Source: Paludibacteraceae bacterium (GTDB lineage Bacteria > Bacteroidota > Bacteroidia > Bacteroidales > Paludibacteraceae). Taken from it: a stretch of 64,000 bases of DNA. The DNA lies in assembly GCA_017938155.1 (NCBI GenBank), contig JAGBCD010000016.1, forward strand, positions 1-64,000, written 5' to 3'. The notes beneath the pieces are model-generated. The model ran no database searches and was not told where the DNA came from. It saw only the letters and a program-made list of their open reading frames with translations. The position numbers and the translations under genes are program-made. How positions within the stretch are numbered: position 1 is the stretch's first letter; every line of letters begins with the position of its first letter. Below, piece by piece: positions 6,195-15,221 of this stretch.

Positions 6195-8396
6195 TTATAG
6201 TGCAACGAATACTTTCTTTCCGTTGATGATATAGAAACCACTTACAATTGGGGCATCCACTTTGCGTCCTAAGATGTCGTATATACTTTCTTGCATTGGA
6301 GCAACGATGGATTCGTCGGTTATATTGTCCAACGCAGTCGTTGCATTCTCTTCGGAGTAATCCAAGCTGACACGTTTTATGCCTGGTATAGCTGGTTTTT
6401 CTTTGTCAGGTATCTCGTCCAATTCTATGTATGCACGATTTGCAGCCAAAGAGCATCCGTTTCCGCACAATACAATGCTATTGCCAACAACAAGGTACTT
6501 ACCTTTTAGCAAATTGGATGCAGCCGTGATGCCATCAAACGTACCATGCAAACCATTATGCGAAAGTGGGATGGCGCTGGTGGTATTGTCGTAGTAAACG
6601 GTTACTTCGTTGCTGTGAGGATAGAAGATATAAGGCTTGCCTGCTTCAAGAGTCTTCACTTCGTCGAAGAAGATCTTCTTTTTGTTTTTGAGGATGTGTG
6701 CTATCTCATAGAAGGTCGCTCCTGTGAAGTGACTTGAACCATGAGGCAAACAAATGGTGTTGTAACCTATACGTACATTGCGACTATAGGAACCATTATC
6801 ACAATCCTCTACAAATTCGCTTACTTGACTTGCCCAAGCAGATGCCTCGTATGCCGCTTTTGTACCGCAAGGAATGTAACAGAGAGGGGAAGGAGTTCCT
6901 GCAAAAGTACTAGTCCCTAATTCTGGGGGAGTAGTTGCTCCTACGTAAATGGTATTAAGAGAGGAGCAATTTTCGAAAGCCCAATCTCCAATGCTCGTCA
7001 CGCTCTCGGGGATAGTGATAGAGGTGAGCCTATAACAATAGCCGAAAGCCGAACTTCCGATACTCGTCACGCTATTAGGAATGGTCACCGAAGTCAAAGA
7101 GGAGCAATCTCTGAAAGCATAATCAGCTATAATTCGTGTTCCATTTTTAAATGTATAAACACCTGATAAACTATCTTTTGTATCTACTAAACAATTGCTA
7201 ATGTATAGCACCCCATTCTCCCAATTTGAGTTATCGTTGAATATCCCAGTACTTTCGAAAGCAGAACCTCCAATACTCGTCACGCTATTAGGAATGGTCA
7301 CCGAAGTCAAAGAGGAGCAACCACGGAAAGCCCAATATCCGATACTCGTCACACTATTAGGAATGGTCACCGAGGTCAAAGAGGAGCAATTATGGAAAGC
7401 ATAACGTCCTATGCTCGTCACGCTATTAGGGATTGTCACTGAGGTCAAAGAGGAGCAATCACTGAAAGCACCTTCTCCGATACTCGTCACGCTATTAGGA
7501 ATCGTAAGGGACGTAAGGGAAGAACACCTAGAGAAGGCTCTATTTCCAATACTCGTAACGCTGTTTGGGATGGAGATAGAGGTGAGTTTAGAGCAATTAC
7601 TAAAAGCCCATTTTCCAATAGTCGTTACACTACCGGGAATAACAACGGAGGTAAGAGAGGAACACTGACGGAACGTACTCTCCCCTATGCTCGTCACACT
7701 ATTGCCGATGGTGAGGGAGGTGAGGGAGTGACAAAAATCAAAGGCAGACTCACCAATGCTCGTGACGCTGTTGGGAATCGTAATGGAGGTAAGATATTCG
7801 CAACCCTTAAACGCATATCTTCCAATGCTCGTCACACCTTCAGGTATCACAATAGACTTAAGATAGTTGCAGTAATGGAATGCATCATCCCCTATGCGTG
7901 TCACACTATTGGGAATAGTTGTATTTTGGCAACCTACAATTAATGTATTTGTTGCTGTCTCAATAATAGCACTGCAATTATCACGGCTATCGTAGATAGG
8001 ATTACTATTATCAACCTCAATAAACTCTAAAAATGAACAACTTTTAAAGACTTGCTCCCCAATACTCGTTACACTACTGGGAATTTTAAGTATTTGGAGA
8101 CGAGAAAATTGGAAAGCCTTATTTCCAATACTCGTTATGTTATTGGGCATGACAACATCATAAGCATGGCTACCTTCAAAAGCAGACTCACCTATTCTTG
8201 TCACCGCATAAGTAATATCGTTGTAGGTTACTGAAATTGGAATCACAACTTCATCAGAATAGTTAACATCTCCCTTGGTTACCTCTACTGTAGCACTGCT
8301 GGTGATGTTGTAGTACAAACCTCCTGATTGAAAATCGTATGCCAACATGGACATGACACAAAGGGTAGATAACAAGAATGCAAATGCTCTTTTCAT
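6195..8396 (-). CDS. BspA-type leucine-rich-repeat surface protein
   Basis: About 733 residues starting with signal peptide MKRAFAFLLSTLCVMSML (start ATG at 8396). The frame is open 30 codons further, but that lies upstream of the promoter at 8438-8468. The centre holds about 16 LRR_5 repeats of 23 residues with the consensus LTSVTIPNSVTSIGxxAFxxCSS. A C-terminal domain follows and ends YDILGRKV...GFYIINGKKVFV, a tail resembling Bacteroidales sorting domains. BspA proteins bind host matrix or other cells in oral species; the ligand here is unknown. The gene is monocistronic. Confidence 0.9.
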   Translation of the reverse strand: MKRAFAFLLSTLCVMSMLAYDFQSGGLYYNITSSATVEVTKGDVNYSDEVVIPISVTYNDITYAVTRIGESAFEGSHAYDVVMPNNITSIGNKAFQFSRLQILKIPSSVTSIGEQVFKSCSFLEFIEVDNSNPIYDSRDNCSAIIETATNTLIVGCQNTTIPNSVTRIGDDAFHYCNYLKSIVIPEGVTSIGRYAFKGCEYLTSITIPNSVTSIGESAFDFCHSLTSLTIGNSVTSIGESTFRQCSSLTSVVIPGSVTTIGKWAFSNCSKLTSISIPNSVTSIGNRAFSRCSSLTSLTIPNSVTSIGEGAFSDCSSLTSVTIPNSVTSIGRYAFHNCSSLTSVTIPNSVTSIGYWAFRGCSSLTSVTIPNSVTSIGGSAFESTGIFNDNSNWENGVLYISNCLVDTKDSLSGVYTFKNGTRIIADYAFRDCSSLTSVTIPNSVTSIGSSAFGYCYRLTSITIPESVTSIGDWAFENCSSLNTIYVGATTPPELGTSTFAGTPSPLCYIPCGTKAAYEASAWASQVSEFVEDCDNGSYSRNVRIGYNTICLPHGSSHFTGATFYEIAHILKNKKKIFFDEVKTLEAGKPYIFYPHSNEVTVYYDNTTSAIPLSHNGLHGTFDGITAASNLLKGKYLVVGNSIVLCGNGCSLAANRAYIELDEIPDKEKPAIPGIKRVSLDYSEENATTALDNITDESIVAPMQESIYDILGRKVDAPIVSGFYIINGKKVFVAL
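7265..7850 (-). repeat. 69-bp tandem coding repeats of the LRR region
   Basis: About eight consecutive 69-bp units encode one 23-residue LRR each. The block coding for TIPNSVTSIG is nearly identical at DNA level between neighbours, while the following codons vary. Another unit lies at about 7050-7120 after an insertion of non-repeat sequence. Such near-identical units can change number by recombination. Confidence 0.7.
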
Positions 8397-8437
8397 ATTA
8401 TATACATATAAATATAGTTTCGTAATAAAATAGCACG

Positions 8438-8468
8438 CAAAGATACAAAAAAAAGTTGGATATACAAA
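8438..8468 (-). promoter_or_regulatory. Promoter of the BspA-like gene
   Basis: Minus-strand TTTG (8468-8465), 19-nt spacer, TATCTTTG (8445-8438). Transcription would begin near 8433, some 35 nt before the ATG at 8396. This rules out the upstream in-frame Met at 8486. Confidence 0.75.
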
Positions 8469-8556
8469 ATTTATTATCCGTTTCAAAACCTATCCCCACA
8501 GTACCATCTATTTAACTGATTAACACAACGGCGAGGTTACAACATTATGAAAAAAA

Positions 8557-8588
8557 ATTGCAGTAATCATTTTTTTTTACTACCTTTG
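8557..8588 (+). promoter_or_regulatory. Promoter of parE
   Basis: ATTG (8557-8560; three of four -33 bases), 20-nt spacer, TACCTTTG (8581-8588), a perfect -7 box. Confidence 0.7.
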
Positions 8589-8642
8589 CAGCGTTGTTAC
8601 TCACATGTTTCTCACGAAATGAGTTTGGGAAACATTATTTTT

Positions 8643-8680
8643 GATTTCTTCAACACCTCCGCAAGGGGTCAAGAGAAATC
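8643..8680 (+). promoter_or_regulatory. Stem-loop in the parE leader
   Basis: GATTTCT (8643-8649) pairs with AGAAATC (8674-8680), and an inner ACCTC / GGGGT pairing flanks a CGCAA loop. It lies about 55 nt upstream of the parE ATG. It could be an mRNA-stability or regulatory element; nothing identifies it with a known riboswitch. Confidence 0.3.
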
Positions 8681-8735
8681 ATTTGGGTGTGGAATATCGT
8701 AAAGTAAAAACAATAGAACAATCTAAATACACACA

Positions 8736-10664
8736 ATGGAAACATTAGACAAAGTTGACGAAGCATTGACTTATACCGATGACAACATCATCCACTTGGA
8801 TGATCGTGAACATATTCGTAGACGTCCTGGTATGTATATCGGCAAATTGGGAGATGGTGCCCATTCGGATGATGGTATATACGTGCTAATCAAAGAGACA
8901 ATCGATAACTCCATTGATGAGTATCGCATGGGAGAGGGTAAGAGCATTGAGGTAACTGTAGCCAACGGCAGCGTTAGCGTTCGAGACTATGGACGAGGTA
9001 TCCCATTAGGAAAAATGATAGACGCTGTATCCCTGCTGAACACCGGAGGTAAATACGATACCAAAGCATTCAAAAAATCCGTTGGATTGAATGGTGTAGG
9101 TACCAAAGCCGTCAATGCCCTATCGTCGGAGTTTAAGGTACAATCGTTCCGCGAAGGAAAGACACGTTTGGCCATCTTCAGACAAGGACATTTGATAGAA
9201 GATAGTGGAATCATGGATATCGAAGAATGGATGGCAAAAGAAGGCATCAAACAAGAACCTAAACGTGGCACATTGATTCATTTTACACCGGATTCATCGA
9301 AAGGTTTGTTTGAAAACTACCAGTTTAGAAATGACTATATTGAGAGTATGATGCGCAATTACTCGTACTTGAATACAGGACTAACGCTGGTATATAACGG
9401 ACAAAAATTCTTGTCCAAGAATGGTTTGTTGGATTTGCTGACAGAGAACATGACGGTCGATCCATTGTACCCTATCATCCACATCAAAGGAGAAGACATT
9501 GAGATTGCCCTCACCCACTCGCAACAAAACAACGATGAATACTACTCATTCGTCAACGGCCAACATACAATTCAAGGTGGTACGCATCAAGCTGCATACC
9601 GCGAAGCTATCGGACGTACTATCAAAGAGTTTTTCAACAAAAACTTTGAGTTGGTAGATGTGCGAAATGGTGTCGTGGGAGCCATTGCTATCAATGTGGA
9701 AGAACCTGTTTTTGAGAGTCAAACGAAAGTTAAACTGGGTTCAAAAGACATGTCTCCTACAGGCGGTGTGAGTGTGAATAAGTTTGTAAACGACTTCGTT
9801 AAACAGCAACTTGACAACTATCTGCACAAACACACTGAAGTGACCGAAGTGATGTTGCAAAAAATATTGGATTCGGAAAAAGAGCGTAAGGCGATAGCGG
9901 GGGTAACAAAAGCAGCTCGTGAACGTGCCAAAAAGAACCTATTGAACAATCCAAAGTTGAGAGACTGTCAAGTGCACTACAATGATGCTAAGCCATTTAG
10001 ATCGTCCAAAAATGCGGACGATGATTTGCGTCAAGAGAGTTCGTTGTTTATCACCGAGGGTTTGTCTGCATCTGGCTCAATCACTACCAGTAGAGATGTA
10101 CGTACACAAGCCGTCTTCTCACTAAGGGGTAAACCGTTAAACTGCTATGGTCTAAGCAAACAAGTGGTGTACGAAAACGAAGAATTTAATTGCCTACAAT
10201 CGGCGTTGAACATAGAAGATGGGTTGGATGAGTTGCGCTACAACAAAGTGATAATAGCAACCGATGCCGACGTGGACGGAATGCACATCCGTTTGCTAAT
10301 GCTGACATTCTTCTTGCAATTCTTCCCAGACTTGGTAAAGAAAGGGCACGTTTATATTCTGCAAACGCCACTGTTTTGCGTGAAAAACAAAAAAGAAATT
10401 CGCTATTGCTACAACGAAGAAGAGCGCTTGTTGGCTATCAAAGAAATAAGCAATCCTGAGATAACTCGCTTCAAAGGATTAGGTGAGATTTCTCCCGATG
10501 AATTCAAGAATTTTATTGGCAAAGATATTCGTTTGGACCAAGTTACCCTACGCAAAGAAGATGCGGTGGCAGACCTCATGAGTTTTTATATGGGTAAGAA
10601 CACAGCTGAACGCCAAAACTTCATTATAGACAACTTGGTGGTAGAAGAAGACGGAGCTAACTAA
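8736..10664 (+). CDS. parE: DNA topoisomerase IV subunit B
   Basis: 642 residues, GyrB/ParE family: the ATPase half of a type IIA topoisomerase that decatenates or relaxes DNA. The GHKL ATPase has RRPGMYIG (29-36), Glu54 in [17 protein letters not shown] (84-90) and the ATP lid [14 protein letters not shown] (117-130). The TOPRIM domain has Glu441 in [14 protein letters not shown] (510-515) and a terminal [11 protein letters not shown]. The frequent EGDSA(G/S)G box reads EGLSASG, with the catalytic Glu and both DxD acids kept. I favour ParE over GyrB from overall resemblance to Bacteroides ParE. No parC follows. Confidence 0.88.
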   Translation: METLDKVDEALTYTDDNIIHLDDREHIRRRPGMYIGKLGDGAHSDDGIYVLIKETIDNSIDEYRMGEGKSIEVTVANGSVSVRDYGRGIPLGKMIDAVSLLNTGGKYDTKAFKKSVGLNGVGTKAVNALSSEFKVQSFREGKTRLAIFRQGHLIEDSGIMDIEEWMAKEGIKQEPKRGTLIHFTPDSSKGLFENYQFRNDYIESMMRNYSYLNTGLTLVYNGQKFLSKNGLLDLLTENMTVDPLYPIIHIKGEDIEIALTHSQQNNDEYYSFVNGQHTIQGGTHQAAYREAIGRTIKEFFNKNFELVDVRNGVVGAIAINVEEPVFESQTKVKLGSKDMSPTGGVSVNKFVNDFVKQQLDNYLHKHTEVTEVMLQKILDSEKERKAIAGVTKAARERAKKNLLNNPKLRDCQVHYNDAKPFRSSKNADDDLRQESSLFITEGLSASGSITTSRDVRTQAVFSLRGKPLNCYGLSKQVVYENEEFNCLQSALNIEDGLDELRYNKVIIATDADVDGMHIRLLMLTFFLQFFPDLVKKGHVYILQTPLFCVKNKKEIRYCYNEEERLLAIKEISNPEITRFKGLGEISPDEFKNFIGKDIRLDQVTLRKEDAVADLMSFYMGKNTAERQNFIIDNLVVEEDGAN

Positions 10665-10679
10665 CAAAGAATAGAGAGT

Positions 10680-11105
10680 ATGATTCCATTGATACTATTT
10701 GTATGCTTAGGCATCGTTATTCTTTTCATTTTTGAGTATCGTGCTCGCAAAGAAAAGATGGACGAAGAAGCCCTGCGCAAGTTGGCAGAAGAAGCTGCTG
10801 AGCTCCAACGCCAAAACGAAGAAGGTGAGTGCTGCGGTGAGCACTTGGTGTGTGAGCGTGAGACACTATTACAAACCCAAGCAGAGATTGTCTATTACGA
10901 TGATGAAGAGTTGGATGTTTTGGCTGGCATTGAAGCACAAAACTACACGTTGGAACAAGCAGAACAAATTCGTGAGGTGTTTCACTCACTCAAAGAATAT
11001 GATGTAGCCGGATGGGTACGAAGCATGCAAATGCGTAATATTCAATTGCCTATGGATGTGCGAGAAGAAGCACTACTGATTGTAGTAGAGCGTCGCAGCA
11101 GGTAA
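10680..11105 (+). CDS. Small membrane-anchored protein, unknown function
   Basis: 141 residues: one N-terminal TM helix (2-18), a basic stop-transfer RARKEK, a charged, probably coiled-coil stretch (25-50), a cysteine cluster GECCGEHLVCE (about 49-59) that could bind a metal or form a disulfide, then an acidic helical domain. I know such CCGxHxxCE proteins only as conserved Bacteroidales hypotheticals. It starts 15 nt after parE, probably in the same transcript. Its last 64 bp overlap the end of the convergent CPBP gene. Confidence 0.7.
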   Translation: MIPLILFVCLGIVILFIFEYRARKEKMDEEALRKLAEEAAELQRQNEEGECCGEHLVCERETLLQTQAEIVYYDDEELDVLAGIEAQNYTLEQAEQIREVFHSLKEYDVAGWVRSMQMRNIQLPMDVREEALLIVVERRSR

Positions 11106-11947
11106 AAGGCGCCTATCGTTAATAACAGGCTACACACTCCCACCCACAACGTATCTCCTGTACCGAAGTTATCTAAGACTTGGGGATCCCACTGTTTTTG
11201 GTGAGCAATATAGGTGAGCACAACAACTATTGCGTTGTTGAGCGAATGCATGAGTATAGGTACCCATATTGAACCTGACCACACCAAGGCATAACCAAAA
11301 AATGCTCCCATCAACATCCGAGGAATAAATCCATAAAACTGCATATGAATGGCAGAGAACAAAAAAGCGGTTGCCCATATAGCCATATGAGGGATAGCGC
11401 GGGATGAGCCGAACTTATCCGACGTGAGTAGCCCTTGAAGTACCCCTCGAAACGTAAACTCCTCGCCTATACCTGCCAAGATAGCAATAATGAAGATATT
11501 GAGCAGTAATAGTCCTACATCACTCGTATCAAGAAGGACCTGTAGCGCTTGAGCCGAACTTTCTTCCATTGACTGCATAAGTTCCTCAAGCGGATGCAAC
11601 GAGGGTGGGAGTTTGATGAGACGGTTGATGTATCCCAATAGATTATTGAGCGGCATGGAACATATGGTCACCAATGCTGCTACTCCAAAAACTCGCCCTT
11701 GAGGGATGGTGTTCAGTCTGAGCCAATGAGCAGGTTGAGCACTTCTCCAATGTGCCACCACCAACGCAGGGAGAATGAAGATAACTATATTTTGATACAC
11801 CAAGCTCCATCGCATAAGCGCAGTAGCGGAAATCCCACGAAAAAACTGCGTAAAGCAAATGAAACCTATAAACGCTATCGCAATCACCAATAACCACAAC
11901 AATAAAATCGTCATGGGATGCGCCTGAGAAAGTCTGCCATGTTTCAT
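11042..11947 (-). CDS. CPBP family intramembrane protease
   Basis: 301 residues with about eight TM helices. All three CPBP (Abi/Rce1-like) motifs are present: EEFTFR (162-167), FSAIH (197-201) and HSLNN (234-238), which supply the glutamate and histidines of the active site. Bacterial members are membrane glutamic proteases, often of unknown substrate. A -7 box sits so close to the first ATG (11947) that initiation there would be nearly leaderless; Met12 (11914) is an alternative start just before the first TM helix. The 3' end overlaps the neighbouring convergent gene. Confidence 0.88.
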   Translation of the reverse strand: MKHGRLSQAHPMTILLLWLLVIAIAFIGFICFTQFFRGISATALMRWSLVYQNIVIFILPALVVAHWRSAQPAHWLRLNTIPQGRVFGVAALVTICSMPLNNLLGYINRLIKLPPSLHPLEELMQSMEESSAQALQVLLDTSDVGLLLLNIFIIAILAGIGEEFTFRGVLQGLLTSDKFGSSRAIPHMAIWATAFLFSAIHMQFYGFIPRMLMGAFFGYALVWSGSIWVPILMHSLNNAIVVVLTYIAHQKQWDPQVLDNFGTGDTLWVGVCSLLLTIGAFYLLRRSTTISSASSRTSIGN

Positions 11948-11951
11948 GCTG

Positions 11952-11959
11952 CAAAAGTA
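11952..11959 (-). promoter_or_regulatory. -7 box of the CPBP gene
   Basis: Minus-strand TACTTTTG fits the -7 consensus exactly, but no TTTG stands 19-21 nt upstream. Transcription would start at or within a few bases of the annotated ATG. Confidence 0.4.
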
Positions 11960-12040
11960 GGCAAAAACAATGAATTTTAGAAATGTAGATTATAAAATAA
12001 TCTCTTTCGCCACAAAAAAGTTATAAATAACATAGTGTTC

Positions 12041-12072
12041 TTTGTTGATTTGAGAAAAAAGTATTATCTTTG
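12041..12072 (+). promoter_or_regulatory. Promoter of the pot operon
   Basis: TTTG (12041-12044), 20-nt spacer, TATCTTTG (12065-12072), a perfect match, about 65 bp before the potA ATG. Confidence 0.78.
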
Positions 12073-12136
12073 CGCCGTATTTGTTAAGATACCTTTTTAT
12101 GCGTTTTTGTGTACCATAGTAATATTGAATTAACGG

Positions 12137-13561
12137 ATGACCAAGTCTCAGTTTATTATCGAGGTAAATCACGTCTCTAAGAAGTTTGAAGACGGTAAAT
12201 ATGCTTTGGACGATGTAAGTCTTCAAGTTAAGAAAGGCGAGTTTGTAACCATATTGGGTCCTTCGGGTTGTGGCAAAACCACGCTATTGCGTTGCATAGC
12301 AGGTTTTCAGGTAGCAACTTCGGGGGATATTCTTTTGAATGGTGAAGATGTAACGAAGATGCCTCCGCATCAACGAGATGTGAATACTGTCTTTCAAAAG
12401 TATGCGTTGTTCCCTCACTTGAATGTGTATGACAATGTTGCTTTTGGTCTTCAGTTGAAAAAGCGTCCCAAAGCGGAGATAGAAAAGCGTGTGAAACGTG
12501 CGCTGAAGATGGTGAGCATGTCGGATTATGAATATCGCGATGTGGACTCATTATCTGGTGGACAACAACAGCGAGTAGCCATAGCGCGCGCCATCATCAA
12601 CGAACCAGAGGTGTTGTTGTTGGACGAGCCATTGGCTGCACTTGACCTCAAGATGCGCAAAGACATGCAGATGGAGCTCCGTGAAATGCACAAGAAATTG
12701 GGTATCACATTCATATACGTTACTCACGACCAAGAAGAAGCACTCACGTTGAGCGACCGCGTGGTAGTAATGCGCGATGGCAAGATTCAACAAATAGGCA
12801 CTCCTACAGATATATACAACGAGCCTCAAAACTGCTTTGTAGCCGATTTCATCGGAGAAAGCAACCTATTGGATGCTACCATGATAAAAGACCGTTTGGT
12901 ACATTTCTGTGAGCAGGACTTTGAATGTGTAGATGAAGGTTTCGGTGAAAAACAAGAAGTAGATGTGGTTATCCGACCCGAAGATATTTATTTGGGACGC
13001 ATCAAACCCGAAATGGTAGGTACTGAAGATGACCCATGGCAGTTGCATGGGACGGTGCAAAGCTGTATCTTTAAGGGAGTTCATTATGAGATGACCGTTT
13101 TGACTGATAATGGATACGAACTTCTATTGCAAGACTATCACGCTTTCGAACCCTCAACCTACGTAGGCATGTTGGTAAAACCTGAAGATATACAGGTGAT
13201 GAAAAAAGAACGACTTTACAACGTGTTTGATGGCGAGATTTTGGAAGGGAACAAGGTTTTGTTCTTGGATGAAGAGTGGGAAATATCTGAGAGTGTGGCA
13301 CAACGTTACGAAGTGGGACAAAAAGTAGAAGTACGTGTCAACTTTGACAAGGTCAATCTACAAGATGATGAAGAAGATGGTGTGCTATCAGGAGAAGTGT
13401 ATTTCATTCTCTACAAAGGTGACCATTACCACATACAAGTACGAACGGATGATGGAGATGATCTCTATGTGGACACCAACGATATATGGGACGATGGTGA
13501 CCGTGTAGGTGTGAAAATAGCCCCAAGTTCTATTCGTATAGTGAATGCAAAGAGTAACTAA
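12137..13561 (+). CDS. potA: Spermidine/putrescine ABC transporter, ATP-binding subunit
   Basis: 474 residues. The ABC ATPase domain has Walker [10 protein letters not shown] (41-49), signature LSGGQ (139-143), Walker B LLLDEP (160-165) and the switch histidine in [10 protein letters not shown]-terminal TOBE region follows. The protein is about 100 residues longer than E. coli PotA: residues about 370-474 form what looks like a second TOBE-like segment ending [13 protein letters not shown]. It would energise polyamine import with PotB, PotC and PotD, encoded next. It is the first gene of a six-gene operon; potB starts 14 nt downstream. Confidence 0.92.
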   Translation: MTKSQFIIEVNHVSKKFEDGKYALDDVSLQVKKGEFVTILGPSGCGKTTLLRCIAGFQVATSGDILLNGEDVTKMPPHQRDVNTVFQKYALFPHLNVYDNVAFGLQLKKRPKAEIEKRVKRALKMVSMSDYEYRDVDSLSGGQQQRVAIARAIINEPEVLLLDEPLAALDLKMRKDMQMELREMHKKLGITFIYVTHDQEEALTLSDRVVVMRDGKIQQIGTPTDIYNEPQNCFVADFIGESNLLDATMIKDRLVHFCEQDFECVDEGFGEKQEVDVVIRPEDIYLGRIKPEMVGTEDDPWQLHGTVQSCIFKGVHYEMTVLTDNGYELLLQDYHAFEPSTYVGMLVKPEDIQVMKKERLYNVFDGEILEGNKVLFLDEEWEISESVAQRYEVGQKVEVRVNFDKVNLQDDEEDGVLSGEVYFILYKGDHYHIQVRTDDGDDLYVDTNDIWDDGDRVGVKIAPSSIRIVNAKSN

Positions 13562-13575
13562 TATCCGTAGATGAC

Positions 13576-14376
13576 ATGAGCAAACTTCTATCCATATTTG
13601 GCAGTCGTCGCACATGGGCATGGCCCTATGTGTTGTTCATGTTGTGCTTTGTGATATTGCCACTCATCTTGATTGCTTTTTACGCATTCACAGATGCAGC
13701 AGGAGCGTTTACGATACAAAACTTCGTAAGTTTCTTCAGCAAGTCAGAAGCAGTCAACACGTTCATATACTCCATTGCAATCGCACTGATAACTACCATC
13801 ATTTGTATCTTGATAGGCTATCCAGCGGCATATATCATGGCTATGCAATCCTTCCGAACACCCCAAGTAATGGCCATTTTGTTTATTCTCCCCATGTGGA
13901 TCAATTTTCTATTGCGTACCATAGCGACAGTAGAGTTGTTTCATATGTTTGGGTTACCTTTGGGTGAGGGTGCATTGATATTTGGATTGGTGTATGATTT
14001 TCTGCCTTTTATGATTTACCCTATTTACAACACCCTTCAGAAATTGGATACCAACTTGATAGAGGCAGCACAAGACTTAGGCGCCAGTCAACGAAAAGTG
14101 TTTACTAAGATTATCATTCCTCTATCTATGCCTGGTGTATATTCGGGTATTATCATGGTGTTTATGCCGACTGTTTCGACATTTGCAATTTCGGAACTAT
14201 TGACCCATAATAAGATTACTTTGTTTGGTTCACTGATTCAACGCAGCTTCAGCGAGGGAGGTATCACCATGTGGAATTATGGTGCTGCACTATCATTGAT
14301 TCTATTAGTAATAATTGGTCTGACATCCTTCTTGGGACAGAATGATCACGAAAATCACGAAGGAGGTTTGGTATGA
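13576..14376 (+). CDS. potB: Spermidine/putrescine ABC transporter permease PotB
   Basis: 266 residues, about six TM helices, binding-protein-dependent permease fold. The ATPase-docking EAA loop reads EAAQDLGASQRKVFTKIIIPLSMPG in spread form around residues 157-180. Typical PotB position, second in the operon. Its stop overlaps potC by 4 nt (ATGA). Confidence 0.9.
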   Translation: MSKLLSIFGSRRTWAWPYVLFMLCFVILPLILIAFYAFTDAAGAFTIQNFVSFFSKSEAVNTFIYSIAIALITTIICILIGYPAAYIMAMQSFRTPQVMAILFILPMWINFLLRTIATVELFHMFGLPLGEGALIFGLVYDFLPFMIYPIYNTLQKLDTNLIEAAQDLGASQRKVFTKIIIPLSMPGVYSGIIMVFMPTVSTFAISELLTHNKITLFGSLIQRSFSEGGITMWNYGAALSLILLVIIGLTSFLGQNDHENHEGGLV

Positions 14377-15221
14377 GTACAGGTAGTATGACAGAACGTA
14401 GAGGGCTCATATCCCGTATAGCAGGGCAAGCATACCTATGGTTGATCCTCATAGTGCTATATGCTCCCATTCTACTAATTTTCGTATTCTCTTTTACGAA
14501 TAGCAAGGTGATTGGAAACTGGACAGGATTTACTTTTGGGTTGTATGAGAACTTATTCTCCGGATATGACTATTCGGCTCAGGTACAAGTGGACCCAAAC
14601 TTATATCGAGCTATTTTCTATACTGTGGTTATTGCGTTGACATCAGCCTTTTTTGCTACTTTTATTGGCACATTGGCTTCGATCGGCATCTATAATATGC
14701 GTCATCGTGAACGCCGTATAGTGAATTTTATGAACTCAATCCCGATGATCAACCCCGACATATTGACGGGTATCAGTTTGTTCTTGTTGTTTGTTTTTCT
14801 TGGCATTAGTCGCGGATTAGGTACCGTCATTATTGCTCATGTTGTTTTTTGTACTCCTTATGTAGTATTAAGTGTAATGCCTCGTCTTACCCAGATGAAT
14901 CCAAATATTTATGAAGCCGCTTTGGACTTGGGAGCTACTCCTTGGCAAGCCCTAAGAAAGGTGCTCTTACCCGAATTGTTACCCGGTATGATAAGTGGTT
15001 TTATCCTATCGCTTACCTTGTCTATTGACGACTTTGGTGTGACCTTCTTCACCAAAGGTTCCAACGGACTGGAAACGCTATCTACTTTTATCTACGCAGA
15101 CGCACGCAAAGGCGGTCTAACCCCAGAATTGCGTCCATTATTTAGTATTATATTCCTAACCATTTTAATTGGGTTATTGATTATTAATATTCGAACCAAT
15201 AAACAATCAACAAAAAAATGA
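14373..15221 (+). CDS. potC: Spermidine/putrescine ABC transporter permease PotC
   Basis: 282 residues with about six TM helices. The EAA loop EAALDLGATPWQALRKVLLP lies near residues 189-208. The periplasmic segment TKGSNGLETLSTFIY after the signature SIDDFGVTFF resembles PotC of other bacteria. It pairs with PotB as a heterodimeric channel. Overlaps of 4 nt on both sides. Confidence 0.9.
   Translation: MSTGSMTERRGLISRIAGQAYLWLILIVLYAPILLIFVFSFTNSKVIGNWTGFTFGLYENLFSGYDYSAQVQVDPNLYRAIFYTVVIALTSAFFATFIGTLASIGIYNMRHRERRIVNFMNSIPMINPDILTGISLFLLFVFLGISRGLGTVIIAHVVFCTPYVVLSVMPRLTQMNPNIYEAALDLGATPWQALRKVLLPELLPGMISGFILSLTLSIDDFGVTFFTKGSNGLETLSTFIYADARKGGLTPELRPLFSIIFLTILIGLLIINIRTNKQSTKK

Larger units (their letters stand above)
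8397..8735. other. Divergent intergenic region, BspA / parE
   Basis: 339 bp without a gene. It holds the minus promoter of the BspA-like gene, the plus promoter of parE (8557-8588) and, in the parE leader, a stem-loop at 8643-8680. The leader from the parE promoter to its ATG is about 140 nt, long for a housekeeping gene. Confidence 0.6.

Noticed and set aside
7265-7850. CRISPR-like regular repeats
   Set aside because: They are in-frame 69-bp codon repeats of an LRR protein.
8397-8486. In-frame extension of the BspA-like protein to 8486
   Set aside because: A perfect promoter at 8438-8468 lies inside it, and the downstream Met starts a proper signal peptide.
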